NCBI GenBank assembly: GCA_963693365.1 | Contig: CAVNZM010000005.1 | Location: 3,968,001-4,032,000, forward strand | Length of the DNA: 64,000 bases | DNA from: Amoebidium appalachense | Taxonomy: Eukaryota; Ichthyosporea | Direction of reading: 5' to 3' | In this document: piece by piece, positions 13,917 to 27,005 of the stretch | Numbering within the stretch: position 1 is the stretch's first letter | Layout of the letters: the number at the start of each line of letters is the position of its first letter | Program-made: the position numbers and the translations under genes | Notes under the pieces: generated by a model | The model's database searches: none | The model's input: the letters and a program-made list of their open reading frames with translations, nothing else | Told to the model about the DNA's origin: nothing

Positions 13917-14810
13917 CAAGTGCGTGCACACAGACCCGATTGCACGTGCTCGTGTTTGTGCGAGTGTGGATTGCAGTACCGGTATCCACACACACACAAC
14001 ATGAACACAACTGTGTGCTATCACACCAAGACTAGCACGTAACTCTACAGGGAACAGCCATGCAAGTCTTGGGTGGGAAGGGACGACATGAGCACCCTAA
14101 GCACAGGTTAAGGTGACTGAGACTCGAACATTAACAGATCACAACTTTGTCTAGTTATGAATTTATATCTGAAAACCATATATTTATATCGGCACATGCA
14201 AGATGGGTAGGGGCGATTGTGTGCCTGTTGTGTGTGTGTCTGTGTCTGTGTCTCTGTCTGTGTGCATCTGTGTGTGTGTGTGTGGTAACGGCTCTCCTCA
14301 CACACGTACCCAAAATAGCAACAGGACAGCAACCTTGTTGACCTTTCATATCAAGCATGATTTGCACAACCAACTATTTCTTATAAAAACATAGCAGTAG
14401 GACGTTTTTGTGCCCAAGATTATAAACACATAAGTACTTCATGATTCACGAACGCACGTGTATTTGACGCAAACTGTGCCAACAAAGTCCTGCTGTTCCG
14501 TCATCCGTTTATCTCAATGTGTGTGTGTGTGTGTGTGTGTGTTTAAAGCACAATTCACAACCGGTGCACTGGGGTTGCCACAGAAGGGTTATCAAGTCAA
14601 TTCTAATATGCAAGTCAGGCATGCTGAAAAAAGACCTTCGAACAGTTGCTCAAGCGGGTAGTGTGTGTGAATTGACATTCTTCAAGCACAGTAATACGCT
14701 AGGCCGTTATGACTATAAAAACAAACCCTTGGTGTCGGTCTCACAGAGTTTCCGAACCAAAACACGAGCCTTATCCGTTCCTGTCCCTACTACAAGAAAG
14801 TTTTCTTACC
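9278..14810. other. Intergenic stretch dominated by simple repeats
   Basis: No gene recognised. It contains G tracts (about 9751-9793, 11938-11968, 12556-12680, 12812-12849, 13704-13748), a C tract near 11283-11312 and (GT)n near 10211-10301, 13520-13560 and 13882-13914. Scattered unique sequence gives no protein similarity that I can see. Confidence 0.6.
12556..12680. repeat. Long, nearly pure G tract (about 125 bp)
   Basis: Almost uninterrupted G with a few A or C breaks, in intergenic DNA. Among the longest G-rich runs in the window. Confidence 0.9.
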
Positions 14811-15584
14811 CTACATAAACTCCTTCATGTCTGTCATCATGTTATCCAGCGTGTTTAATTTGGTATTCAGTGATACCTGAGACGACCTCATCAGCGCCTC
14901 CTCATCCGCTTTGACGTTGCCAAGAGGTCCCTTCTTTTTCCCGTCAATCAAACCCTTTCGAGTTGTCAAGGGAGAATCAGAGGTCAACTTATCGAACATG
15001 TGTTCGAAATCGTTAAGCAAATCCTGTCCAAGCTGTGTGACGACGTCTTCGTAGTTGTTCGCAAGGGGCGTCTTGCTATCAGCCTCCGCGGTTGCAACAA
15101 CGGGGGTGGGAGCGTTCATGTTTTGCTCCTCGAAGATGGATTTAACAACCGTCTCGGGTGAGTCTTTCTTGGGCTGTTCGGGAATGTCACTAATCTTCGG
15201 GTTAACAGAGTGGGTAGGGCCACAGACACCGTCCAAACTAGTAGTAGACGCTAGCTTGTTCGTGCTTCGTGACTTATTACCCGTTACCAAGTGCGCGAGA
15301 GTCGAGAGCGACGACTTGCGTCTGAGTTTCCCCTCTTGTCTTGGCTCATCGTGGTGTGCCTCTGCATGCGCATGTTCTTTGTGCTGCTCCTTGACCGCCC
15401 CAACGTTTTCTGTACTCTTGCTCTTGGAAATTACGCTAACCAACTTGGCAAAGCTGGACTTGCGGCGGGGGTTGGGGGGAGGGGCAGCACTTGCCGCTGA
15501 AGCAATCTCTGCCTTATCCATTTCTAGGGCTGCAACACTTCTGCGCTTTTGTGGTGTGTGGGATGGAGAGATGCTAAGTGTCAT
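14811..15584 (-). CDS. Unrecognised Ser/Lys-rich protein, 257 aa
   Basis: I recognise no family. A single exon from ATG at 15584 to TAG at 14811, with mixed composition unlike the surrounding low-complexity frames. Two similar basic motifs, NPRRKSSFAKLVSVIS (about residue 38) and LRRKSSLSTLAHLVTG (about residue 87), match the R-R-x-S consensus of basophilic kinases such as PKA. This suggests a phosphorylated scaffold or regulator, which is inference. The C-terminal part (about 175-257) is predicted helical, with EDVVTQLGQDLLNDFEHMFD and a final SLNTKLNTLDNMMTDMKEF. There is no signal peptide or membrane segment. The stop is followed by GGTAAGA, a good splice donor, so a 3'UTR intron, or alternative splicing at GTAGGG that removes the stop, is possible. 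Confidence 0.65.
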   Translation of the reverse strand: MTLSISPSHTPQKRRSVAALEMDKAEIASAASAAPPPNPRRKSSFAKLVSVISKSKSTENVGAVKEQHKEHAHAEAHHDEPRQEGKLRRKSSLSTLAHLVTGNKSRSTNKLASTTSLDGVCGPTHSVNPKISDIPEQPKKDSPETVVKSIFEEQNMNAPTPVVATAEADSKTPLANNYEDVVTQLGQDLLNDFEHMFDKLTSDSPLTTRKGLIDGKKKGPLGNVKADEEALMRSSQVSLNTKLNTLDNMMTDMKEFM

Positions 15585-17822
15585 GTTTGGCTAGTTTAGG
15601 CGAACGCTCACGTTCGCAAACCCACTACAACTTTAGCACCTAAAATAGCGCTTTTTCTCCGCTACACACACAGCCCTTTTCGACAGAAAAACTGCAAAAA
15701 TCTCTTGCTTGAAACACTATCGCGCTATTAACTTCGTTGGTGCATTTGTTGAAATGGTTCCGTTATCGAAGCGTGGCTTGAATGACATCCGTTTCTGAGT
15801 GGCTCGCAGTTTTTTATCACCAAGATCTGGGGCATGGCTCCTAAGATCCGTGATCTTGAGCAGAGCTTCGGTAAAAAAGCTCCCCGGATAACATTTTTGG
15901 TTTACATGGTAAACACTTTGGAAAACGGTTGTATAATGTTATTATTAAGGGGAAGACATATCTGGTTGTAATACTTCTCTGGATTAGTTTCTGAATACCG
16001 TGGCAGTGGCAGTGACTGTATGAAGAAAAAATATAGACCATGTAAACCCTGCCAAGACAGTGAAATTATAATTTTATCAAATTTAGAAATTTTGGTTATC
16101 TCAATCTCACATTTCATTCCCGACGGAGCGGGAGGGTCTATTTACTCTTCGAATATGAAAGCCGAAAAAGAAAAAAGAAAGCAAAATCGTGTATCTAATA
16201 CTAAAAAACATAAATATAGCAATACTGCTGCAGGTTGCTTTAACTTTTGGGGCCTTTGGCTTAGGCCCACGAGCATGTGTAGCGGGACAGTTCCACTTGG
16301 GACGACGTCGTCACCCTTCAGCAAAGTCCAGGGGGATCAGTGCCCAGCCCCAAAGGCCAATCGCTTGAGGTAGCTGGCCTCTTGCTTCTGTGATATTTAT
16401 CGAATAGTTGAGTGTTTATATACATATTAGGAGTTAGATCCAATCGAGTTCTAGAAATATAAAATGATATCGAATCAGAAATGCCTTAGCTGGACGATTT
16501 GTGATTGGTCAGCCAGGTCACCACCTGTGACATCATAGGGGTTTGAAATAATAAGGGAATAACCAACAAAGTGTCAGATCATGAATCCAAATCATAGTAG
16601 GGGGAAAAGAAATAGGAAATATATGCACACACACACAGACACACATTTTGTTGGTACAGAGGATTCACATACTCGAAAAAACACTGTGGAGATTCGGAGG
16701 CATGAAAGTGGTCGTAATGGGGGTGATATACCATACAGGGCTATTATTTTCAGAGTTGATTTGGCCAATCAGCGCCCTTGTTTGCATTTTCCAAAATTTC
16801 CAAATCATTGAATTGCCGGCCATGAGTGATGACGTCACTGCTAGTCTAGACATCGTTTCTCTAACCCGTAGTTTTAATTGATTTCACCCAAATTTCGTAA
16901 GAGGCATCTCATCTGTTCTCGTGAGGATGACCTCAGTACCAGCGGATTAATAAATGTAGACCTTGAAAAAGTTGGCGCTTCAGAAAAGAACGGCAGCACG
17001 GGAAGACAAAAAGTCGAGTGAAACAAACCTCAGATGATAATAGTTCGGCCATAGAGATTTTTGAAAGGTGAAAAGTGCCAAGTTAAGTTGCCCGCCTTTT
17101 TCTAGCGGCTAAGCAGATAGCGTTCTTCCTTCGCTGGCACAAAAGTATAGGTGTAGAATAAGGCCCCCTCCCCCTCAACCTCGCTCCCTATTCATCCCCG
17201 CCCCCCTCGCCACTCCCCCCCTCCCTCGCTCTCCCTCCCTCCCTCCTTCCTCCCCTCCCCCTCCCCCCCCCGGACACACACACACCTACCCACCCACTTT
17301 TCTCCCTCCGTCCCTCTCGAGTTTTGCCACTTCGACGTGGTCGCAAGGTGACAGGCACAGAACGACACAGTTTGAGTGACTTTGAGCTGTGTCAAGATCC
17401 TGGGCCATCGAACAACAACAACAACAAATGAATAAAGCATGTAAGCGCTCTGCCCCGGCTTCACATTTTCTTCCACGTGGCCCGTTTTCTGTCCCGTTTC
17501 CATTATCCACTTTTTTCCTTAACCACTTCACCCTGCATACTGGATCCCTGAGTGTAGTGACCGCCAAACTGATGGTCGGATGCCTTCTATGCTAATCCTT
17601 CTCAGGATTATTCTAGATCCTTCGTCTCCTTGCCCCTACCGCCTTTTGCCCCCTTCTCCCTTCCTTCCATTACCTCCCCCCCCCCCCCCCCCCCCCCCTT
17701 TCCTCCCTCCCTCCCCCTCCCCTTCCCCACACTCCACACACACACACATGTACACACACCGTTTGCCTCCCCCACCCTGTCTTCCCCATGGGTTGTAGCT
17801 TACTAGCCCAAAGGTCGTGCCG
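15585..17822. other. Intergenic stretch, no gene recognised
   Basis: Mostly unique A/T-richer sequence to about 17150, then C/T-rich sequence. It lies between the divergently transcribed 14811-15584 gene and the RhoGAP gene, so it probably holds both promoters. No element is clear enough to call. Confidence 0.55.
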
Positions 17823-17952
17823 ATGAGTTGTGCACTTATCCTTACTGGTTAGTCATATCCTGCCGCCGCTGCATCGGTTCTGCAATAATCCCCTCCCCTC
17901 CTCCCCTCCCTCCCCCCTCACCCCCTCCGCGCCTACCACTCGGCAATTTTCC

Positions 17953-17983
<31 letters not shown>

Positions 17984-18695
17984 CCCTCCAGCATTCATCC
18001 CCCTGCCCCCCCTTCCAACCCCTTCTCCCCTTTTGACAGAGGTTCCTTTTCCACTTGCTGCTTTTTCTTTCGTTGCTGGCAGCAAACTAACTCCTAGCAC
18101 ACGTGCTGATGCATAACTCTGCCCCCCTGCCTGGCAGTTGGCTTTGGGAAGAAGGACAAACATGACAAGGACAAGGAAAAAATCGAAACCAGCGCCAAAA
18201 ATGAGACACTCATGCTCAAGCTGGCTGTGTCCGATGCAAAGGGGGTATGTGCCACATTGATCTGGCTGAGCTCGAGCCTAGTGTTGTGAATTATGGAAAA
18301 TTACTCCCCTCCCCCTCCCCCCCCCCCCCCCCCCCCCTGCTGTCTGCCCATATCCTTAGACCGCATGTGTGCCTTTCTAAAAGCCACCTCCTTCCGTCGG
18401 TCCCTCCCTCCCTCCCTCCCCCCTTCCCACTCCTCCCCCATCCCGTCCCTTCCTGCCTCCCTCCCTCCCTCCCTCCCTCCCTCCCTCCCCCCTCCCCCAC
18501 TCACGCCACCACCTCCGTCCCTGCATCCATCCCTCCCTGTGTCCCTTCATCCTTTTTCCTCCCTTGCTCCCTCCCTTCTCCCTCCGTCCCTCCCTCCCCC
18601 TCCCGCCCCTCTCTCTCGCTCGCTCGCTTCTTCTCACTCTCTCCCCCGCCTCTCTCCTTCCCTCCCTCTCCCTCCCCTCCCCTCCCCCCCCCCCC

Positions 18696-18768
<73 letters not shown>

Positions 18769-19582
18769 TGTATATATCCCTCACGCTCTTGCTCTTGCTC
18801 CCCCCTTCTCCTCACTTCCTCACTGCCTTATCTAAACATCTACCCTTTGCTAGCAACACCACCATCCATTACCCTCTTGTGCCCGCTGCTCACAGCCGCC
18901 CCCCTACCCCCTCCCCTCTTCCACCCCCTCTCCTTGCCGGAGTCCTTTTTTCAAGTTTTTTCGACAAAAGCTCCCGCACTATTCTTCTTATTCAGCAAAG
19001 CAGCTATATGCTTTTTGCGTTCTCTTCACTCTCTAGACCAGCACGGGGTGTCAAGCACATGTTTATAAAGAAGCAAATTCAAAAATGGGTCACCGGGGGA
19101 GGGGGGGAGGGGGGAGGGGATGGATGAGAACAAGCATTTCTAATGCTGTCCATGCCCCCCTCCCGCTCTCCTTCCCCCCCCCCCCCTTTCCCCCCCCTTT
19201 CCCCCCACCCACCACCACCACCATCACTTGGTTAAAGGTGGTGGTGGTTGGGGGAAGGGAGGGGAGGGGGGGGGGGATGAAAGCACCCCATTCAAATGCT
19301 GTCTATTCCCCCCCCCCTCCCCCTCCCCCCCTCCCTCCCACACCACCACCACTCCTTTTGTAAACCCAACTGCACACACGGGCATGCATCCCCCCCCCCC
19401 CCCCCCCCCGGAAGACAACGAACTCTAAGTCCCTCCGAACAAACACACACCCACGCACGCGCGCACACAGACACACACACACACCCAGAACCCCCCCCTC
19501 CACACACACACACCTCTGCATCCCCTCCCTCCCCCCCCCACACACACACACCTCCCCCACACACACACACATACCTGTGCGT

Positions 19583-19625
<43 letters not shown>

Positions 19626-20119
19626 GGTTTCCACTGCTTTTCTACGTGAGCAAACACCCACACCCACACAAATGTAGACCTGTCCATGCACACACCCCAA
19701 ATACACTTGCGCACACATACACACACACACGCACACACGCACACACGCACAGCTCCAACCTGCACTCATTTTTCTTTTAAATACAAGCATGATCATTACT
19801 TTTCACTCCATAGACAATTTCTATTGACAATAACCTAGTTAAATTCGCACACTAACACAGTTTCTTACAGTTTGTACAAGGTGAACCCAAAGCAATGAGA
19901 TTCGACAAGAAAGAAACAGCAGGGGAGGTTTTGGCCCGAGGGTTGTCCAAATTCGATCTTACAGGGGAAGACTACCATCTGTTTAAATCCAGCGATGTGC
20001 AATCGAAACAGATTAAGGACTCAAAGGTGCTTGGCGATTGCAAATTGCAAAACAATGTGAGTATGTTGGTGGTGCTTGATTTGTCAGTGGGGTGTAGAGT
20101 TGTGCATGGGAAATTGTGT

Positions 20120-20162
<43 letters not shown>

Positions 20163-20797
20163 GGGGGGAGGGGGGAGGGTGTGGGTGTGTGGGTGTGGGT
20201 GTGGTGGTGGGTGTGGGTGGCGGTGGTGGTGGTGTTGTGTGGGGATAGGGGTGAGGGGGGGGGGGGGGGGGGGGGCACGGTGGTTTTGATGGTGGGGTGT
20301 GTGAGGGTGTGTGTGTGGGGGGGGGTGGGAGGGGGGGGGGGCTGACGGGAACTCTGGGGGGAGGGGAGGAGACAAGGAAGAAGGGGGGAGGGAGGGGGAG
20401 GAAGGCAGAAGATTGGGGGAAAGGGTGGGGGTGGGGGGCGGGGAGGGTGGGAGGGGGGGGGGGGGGGGGGGAGGAGAGAGAGAACGAGAGAGAAATTATG
20501 GGGGGAGGGAGGGGGGGGAGGAAGGCAGAAGATTGGGTAAAAGGGGGGGGGGGGGAGGGAGGGGGGGGGGGGAAGAGAGAATAAAAGAGAGAGAATGCAG
20601 GGGGCATGAAACCAAGTTAACATTTCTTTGATAAGAGGGTGTATAATGCACCCATTTGTGGGGAGGATGGAGTGCATGGTCCCCCCCTCCCTCACAAACA
20701 CACACACATACACACACACTCATTTACCCACCAACCCACACACACACACACACGCACACACACGCACACACACACACACACACAGACAGACACACAC

Positions 20798-20847
<50 letters not shown>

Positions 20848-22025
20848 TCACCCCCGCCCCTCCCCCCCCCCCCCCCCCCCCCCCACACACACACACATGC
20901 AGGATATTCTCTAATCCCCCCCCCCCCCCCCCCCTACACACACACACACACATGCAGGATACTCTCTACATAATACGCGTACCGAAAGAGGTGAAAGAAC
21001 CCAAAGACAAAGACACAAAAGACAAGAAAAGACCTGCCACACCCGTGCAACAGCTATCCGAACATTTGGTGTTTGGAAAACCTCTGCTTGAGGGGGCTAA
21101 AAACAATGGGGGTGGTGCGTATGTCTACCCGGCATTCGTAGAAAAGGCTTTGGCTTATGTCGAGAAACATGGTGGGTGCCCTTGCATCCCCTTGCACTGT
21201 GGTCTGTCGACTCTCTCTCTCTCTCCCCCCCCCCCCCCCCCCCTCCCATCCATCCATCCCAACCTCCATCCCCTCGTCTCAAGAGAAAGCGAGAAAAATG
21301 AAAGAACACAGACACGCACATGCACACATTCACAGGCGCGGGCGCGCACCCGCGCACACGTCCACAACCGTGCACTCGCTCACATGTGCACAAGCACATG
21401 CATAAACATGCACATGCACACACTCGCACACACACGCACGCTATCTCTCTCTCTCTCTCTCTCGCACACACACACACACACACACATACACGCACATACA
21501 CATCCACAAACCGGGTCACCTCATCTATCATCCGATCGTCCACCATGATATCTGCTCGAATTTCACATATCTGTATATCCAGGAATGGATCTCGAGGGGA
21601 TCTTTCGATTATCGGGCACTGCATCCGAGATAACTGCTTACAAGGATCGCCTAGATAATGGTGAGTTTGAGATCTGACGGATTTTTTGGTGCTGTCTGCA
21701 ACATGCAACATTACGGCCATATCCATCTCATGTGGTTCATGCACATGTGGTTGTTTGGCTTCCCTCTTTCTTGTGATCTCGTCATTGCCCCCCCCCCCCT
21801 CCCCCCCCCCCCCCCCCCCTCCCCGCGCCCCCCTTTCCCCAATACTTAAAAAAATTTCCCTCGCCCATAGATCAACCCTCCCCCTCCCCCTGGGGGGCCC
21901 TAGTTCTTCCCTCTAATCCCCACCCTCTGCCATCTTCTATGCCTGCCCTTCCTCCTCCGTGCCATTTCCCCATCCTCCTCCATCTCCCCCCGCCCCCCCC
22001 CCCCCCCCCCCCCCCATGCCCTGCT

Positions 22026-22123
<98 letters not shown>

Positions 22124-22152
22124 TCACACACACACACACACATACACACACA

Positions 22153-22218
<66 letters not shown>

Positions 22219-23143
22219 ATACGCGTGCACAACGCCACCACTACCAGCACTAGTACCAACACCACTCCAACCCTTGACCCCCCACTCCACCTTCATCCCC
22301 CCGTCACTTTTTTGCTTTTCTATAGCCTACTTATAGTTTTGGGGCATCCAGTTCAGGCTTTAACCTTTTTTACTCCACTGAATGTCTAAACCCGCCAGGT
22401 GAGGACGTAGATTTCAGTGAGGAACGCAATGCGCACAATGTTGCCGGGCTGACAAAACTCTATCTGAGAGAGCTGCCAGAACCCCTGCTGACCTGGCAGT
22501 TTTTCCTACCTTTTATGGCCGTGCAAGGTGTGTGTGTGGTGGGAGTGGGTGGGTGGGTCGATGGGCAGGTGGGTGGGTGGGGAATGGGTAGGGGTGTGTG
22601 TGTGTGCCCGCGCTATGCACGGGTGCGCGTGTGGCGTGTGTGCCACGTGTGCATGTGATTGTCATGGCATGTGAATGTGTGCATGTTCAAGCTCCTTGAT
22701 GGGGACCAAAGAAATGTCTTTCATATGAATGGTAGGGATACAGGTACTAAGGGGGGGAAAGCAGGAGGGAGCAATCAAAGAAATTGAATGACCTCTTTGA
22801 TGACGCCCAGGGGAGGGGGGGGGGGGGGGGGGGGGTGATGTTCTCTATAAAAGGCGTGCCTCTTTGTTCCCCAACATCCCACCTCACCAGAAAAAAAAAA
22901 AAGAAACCACAACTCTAATTATTTTTGCTCTCGGCTTCAGATGAACGTGATGAGGCCCGTCGTCTTGGCTATATCCGGGCACTAGTGGGGGCACTGCCAC
23001 CACAAAACTACACCCTGCTCAAGCGCCTGTGTGGGTTTTTCCACCGTCTGGCTGACCACAGCGCCGTAACAAAAATGCACTATGAAAACCTGGCCACCGT
23101 CTTGGGTATGGTCGTGTGGGCCACCTGTATGTGTGAGCTATGT

Positions 23144-23174
<31 letters not shown>

Positions 23175-23246
23175 GGGGAGGATGGGTGGGTGGGTGGGTG
23201 GGCGAACGGGTGTGTGTGAGAGAGGGTGTGGGTGGTTGGTTGGTTG

Positions 23247-23293
<47 letters not shown>

Positions 23294-25740
23294 TGTCTGT
23301 CTCTGTATGTGTGCTCTACTTCAGTGTTTATATTCCGGTCGGTGTATATTGTTTTGTGTGGCCTGTCATCTCCGTACCTAAGGATGTGTATACATATCCA
23401 TTTTGTGCACTGTGCACATGTATCATTTATGTATGATGGGGCCAGAATGCATTCCCGCTCTCTCTTCGTGGTCTATGAGAGTGCAACACTATCAAGAGGT
23501 TATGCAGTGAACGCAGGCACACACACATGCACACACAGAGGTAGGTGCGTCACAGGTTGAAGTTGCATCTTCGTAGCTGGTAGCCCACCTGCTCTATCGC
23601 CTCCACATAGTAAACAACACTGCATCTATTCCGCCCTCACATATTTTCACCACTATATATGGCTCGGTATATACCATATATAGGTTGTTTTTACCATACA
23701 TGGATATCCCCTCACCATGGCTAACGAATGAGCATGCAGGGCCCAACATACTCAAGCGGGAGGGTGAGACCATGCTCGACATCTTTGCCGGGGCTGCCCC
23801 CATCAACGCAATCACCCACACACTGCTTGCAAACTACAACGACGTTTTCGAGGTCTGCCCCCCCCCCCCCCCCCCCCCCCCCCTCCCCTTCCCCGGCTCC
23901 CTTCCTCCTCCTCCCCAACTCCCCCTTTCCCTCCCTCTCCACACCCCCCCCCCCCCCCCTCCCCCTCCCCACCCTCTCTCTCTCTCTCTCTCCTCCCTCC
24001 CTCCCTCCCCCTCCCCCCCCCCCCCCCCCCCCTCCCCCCCTCCCCCCCGCCCCTCTCCCCACCGTTTGCTGTCAGCTCAATTCTAGTGACCGTGATTTCT
24101 TGTTCCAAACGGGTGACCCATCAAAGTTCAAGTGAAGCTCTGTGTGAGTTGGGTTGTGCATGTGAGGTCAATGGGTTGAATGTCGGGTGCAGTGGTTGAC
24201 TTGGTTAAATGGGATGTGCATATGTTGCATACTCTGTCTGTTCGTTTTCTTGCATCATGCTGTATCCTGCACTGTGCTTATTTGTGTCCTCCCCCCCCCT
24301 TGTTGCCTATACAGCAAGTCTCTCAGATGGAGGGGTAAGGGGGGTTGAGGGGGTGTAGGGTGGGGTGAGGTGTATGGGGGAGAGAAAACACCATACACGC
24401 ACAAGTTTTGTTCCTTCCATCCTGCCGACTTTGACTGCAGATGGATGTAAAAAAAAAAAAAAAAAAGGAATGGTTTAATGGGTATGTTCGTTTGGCTCTT
24501 GTGAAACTCGTGGCAGATTGGGATGTGAGTGCAGTTGGTGTATGGGTGAGTGGGTGAGTTTTTTTAATTACTTCTTTTTATTTTTTATTTATTTATTTAT
24601 TTATTTATTTATCCTTTTTTTTTTTTTTTGTTTGGGGGGTGGGGGGGGGGGGGGGGGAGGGAGGGGGGGGGGGGGGCGGTTGTTGTTCTCTGGCATATGC
24701 AAAAGCAGTAGTTTACTTTCTTTTTTGTGTGTGCAGAACGACCAACGCTACCCGGTGGTGTGTGTGGCCATCACCGAGCATGCATGGCTGCCTCAGACCC
24801 CTGACGAGCTGAATCTGAAGGAGGGCGATGTTGTGTTTGTCTACAATGACAGGTGGGCGTTGTGTGGATGGATGGGTGGATGGTTTGGGGGGAGGGAGGG
24901 GAAGGTGTGTGTGTGTGTGTGTGTGCGTGTGTGTGCGTGTGTCGGTCTGTCTGTGTGTGTGCATCTTTTTTCTTGTTGGTGCTGTGGATGCGACATGGGC
25001 CATAACCAAGCAGGCTTATATGTTTATCCATCAGGTTTGCCTTGTTGTCATCCCCGATTGTGCTAACTCATGTTTCCTTCTTAATAGATTTCCTTTTTTT
25101 TTTTTCCGGAAAGGAGGGGGTGGGGGGGGGGGGGGGAGGGGGGGGTTGGAGAAGGAGGAGGGGGAGGGGAGGGGGGGGGGGGGGAGTGAGTAAGAGAGAG
25201 AGAGAGAGAGAGGGTGACCTGTTGAATTACAGCCCGTATCAATAGTTTGGCCATGTTTGTTAGAGCTCAACCTCCTTTTTACTTTTAGCACATGGCACAC
25301 TAGGGCACATACATACCTGAACACACATATGCTCACCATGGTCATTTTCCATGCAGTAATGCCGATGGTTGGTGGGAAGGGTTTTGCAAGAGTGAATACG
25401 GATACTTTCCTGCAAACTACGTAAAGGTGCGTTAATATTCCTGTATCTGTGATAGATTTGGATTGTCAGGTGTGGTATGTTGATTGTGCTGTCAATGAGG
25501 GCCATCTCTTTTGAAGGCCAGCTGGCAAGAGGAAAGGATGGAGTGTGCGTGTGTGTGTGGTGCGTGAGGGGGGAGGGAGGGAGGGAGGGAGGGAGGGAGG
25601 GGGGGGGGGGGGATTGTACACGATTTTAGGGGAGGAGGGCATAGACGAAAATGTTCCCATGAACGGCAAACCGACGGACAAACTCACGCATACAACCATG
25701 TGTCACACAGAGTAGCCCAAACCACAGATGTACTGACACA

Positions 25741-25830
<90 letters not shown>

Positions 25831-26965
25831 ACACACACACACACACACAGGTAATATGCAAGGTGCCAGAAGACCGAAGGCCGGAACTCCCACCACCCAC
25901 GAGCATGGCGGAGAGATACTCATCCATCGGCAGTGTGGGCAAGGATGAGCCCCATGCATACGGTACGCGCGCGCGCGCGTGTGTGTGTGTGTGCGTGTGT
26001 GTGTGTGTGTGTTTGTGTGTGTGTGTATGAGTATTTTTTTCTTTCTTTTCTTTTTTTTTGGGGGGGGGGGGAAGGGGGGGGGGGGGGTTGAGACGGTGTG
26101 AGGGGTATGGGGGTAGAGGTCGGGATGTGTGGGTGGGTGTTGTTGAGGGTGAAGTGGGCCAGTGGGTCTTTTGTGTGCATGTTTGTTGGCCGAACGTGTC
26201 GTGCAGGATGTGCGCCCATGTGCATTCGTCTACTTGCGTTGATGTTTCTTGTTCAAGCATTTTGATGGTGGTAGGTAGTGTTTTTAGTGCGTGGGTTTAC
26301 AAGTTTGGGATGGACGATGAACTGGGCGTGTGCTGTGAAGTATATGGACAAGGTGGACGTGCATGGTTACATGCTGGTGGTTTGACGTTTGGCCACAGAC
26401 AGATAGATGTGTTTGTGCAAGCAGGTGGAAAAGATGTGTGGTTGACAACTTCATCATTTTTATTTTTATTTATTGTTTTTTCTTTTTGGAGAGGAGGAAG
26501 GCTTATCATTTTATTTTTTTATTTTTTTTTGAGGAGGAGGAAGGGGCATGGATTGGTGAAGTTTTTTCCCGTTTCATGTTTCCTGAATTACCACTGTGGT
26601 TGTGTAGACACGCAGACAGAGGCACAAGAAACAGTTGCGGAGGAGCACGCAGCAGACGAACCGGAGGGAAACGGCGCTATGTTGGGTGAAAATCTATTGG
26701 TATGCCCAAATTCTTCTTTGCCCCACTTCTCCTCCTCCCCCCCCCCCCCCCACACACACACACACACCCAGACACACACACACACACACACACGCCCTTT
26801 AAGATACGCCCTTACACATGGGGAAAAAAAAAAAAAAAAAGAACAGCAGCACAACCACCATCCATGCTTATCCCCCCGCCCCTCCTGGCTTCCTGTTGTG
26901 GTCGTTTCTCGCTCTTTCTGTTGCGTGTGTTTGTACTTTGCATGTGATCTGTAGTGCAAACACCA

Positions 26966-27005
<40 letters not shown>

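Noticed and set aside
15055-15594. 179-aa frame on the plus strand opposite the 14811-15584 gene
   Set aside because: It lies antisense to a better-supported frame with motif repeats and normal composition, and shows no domain.
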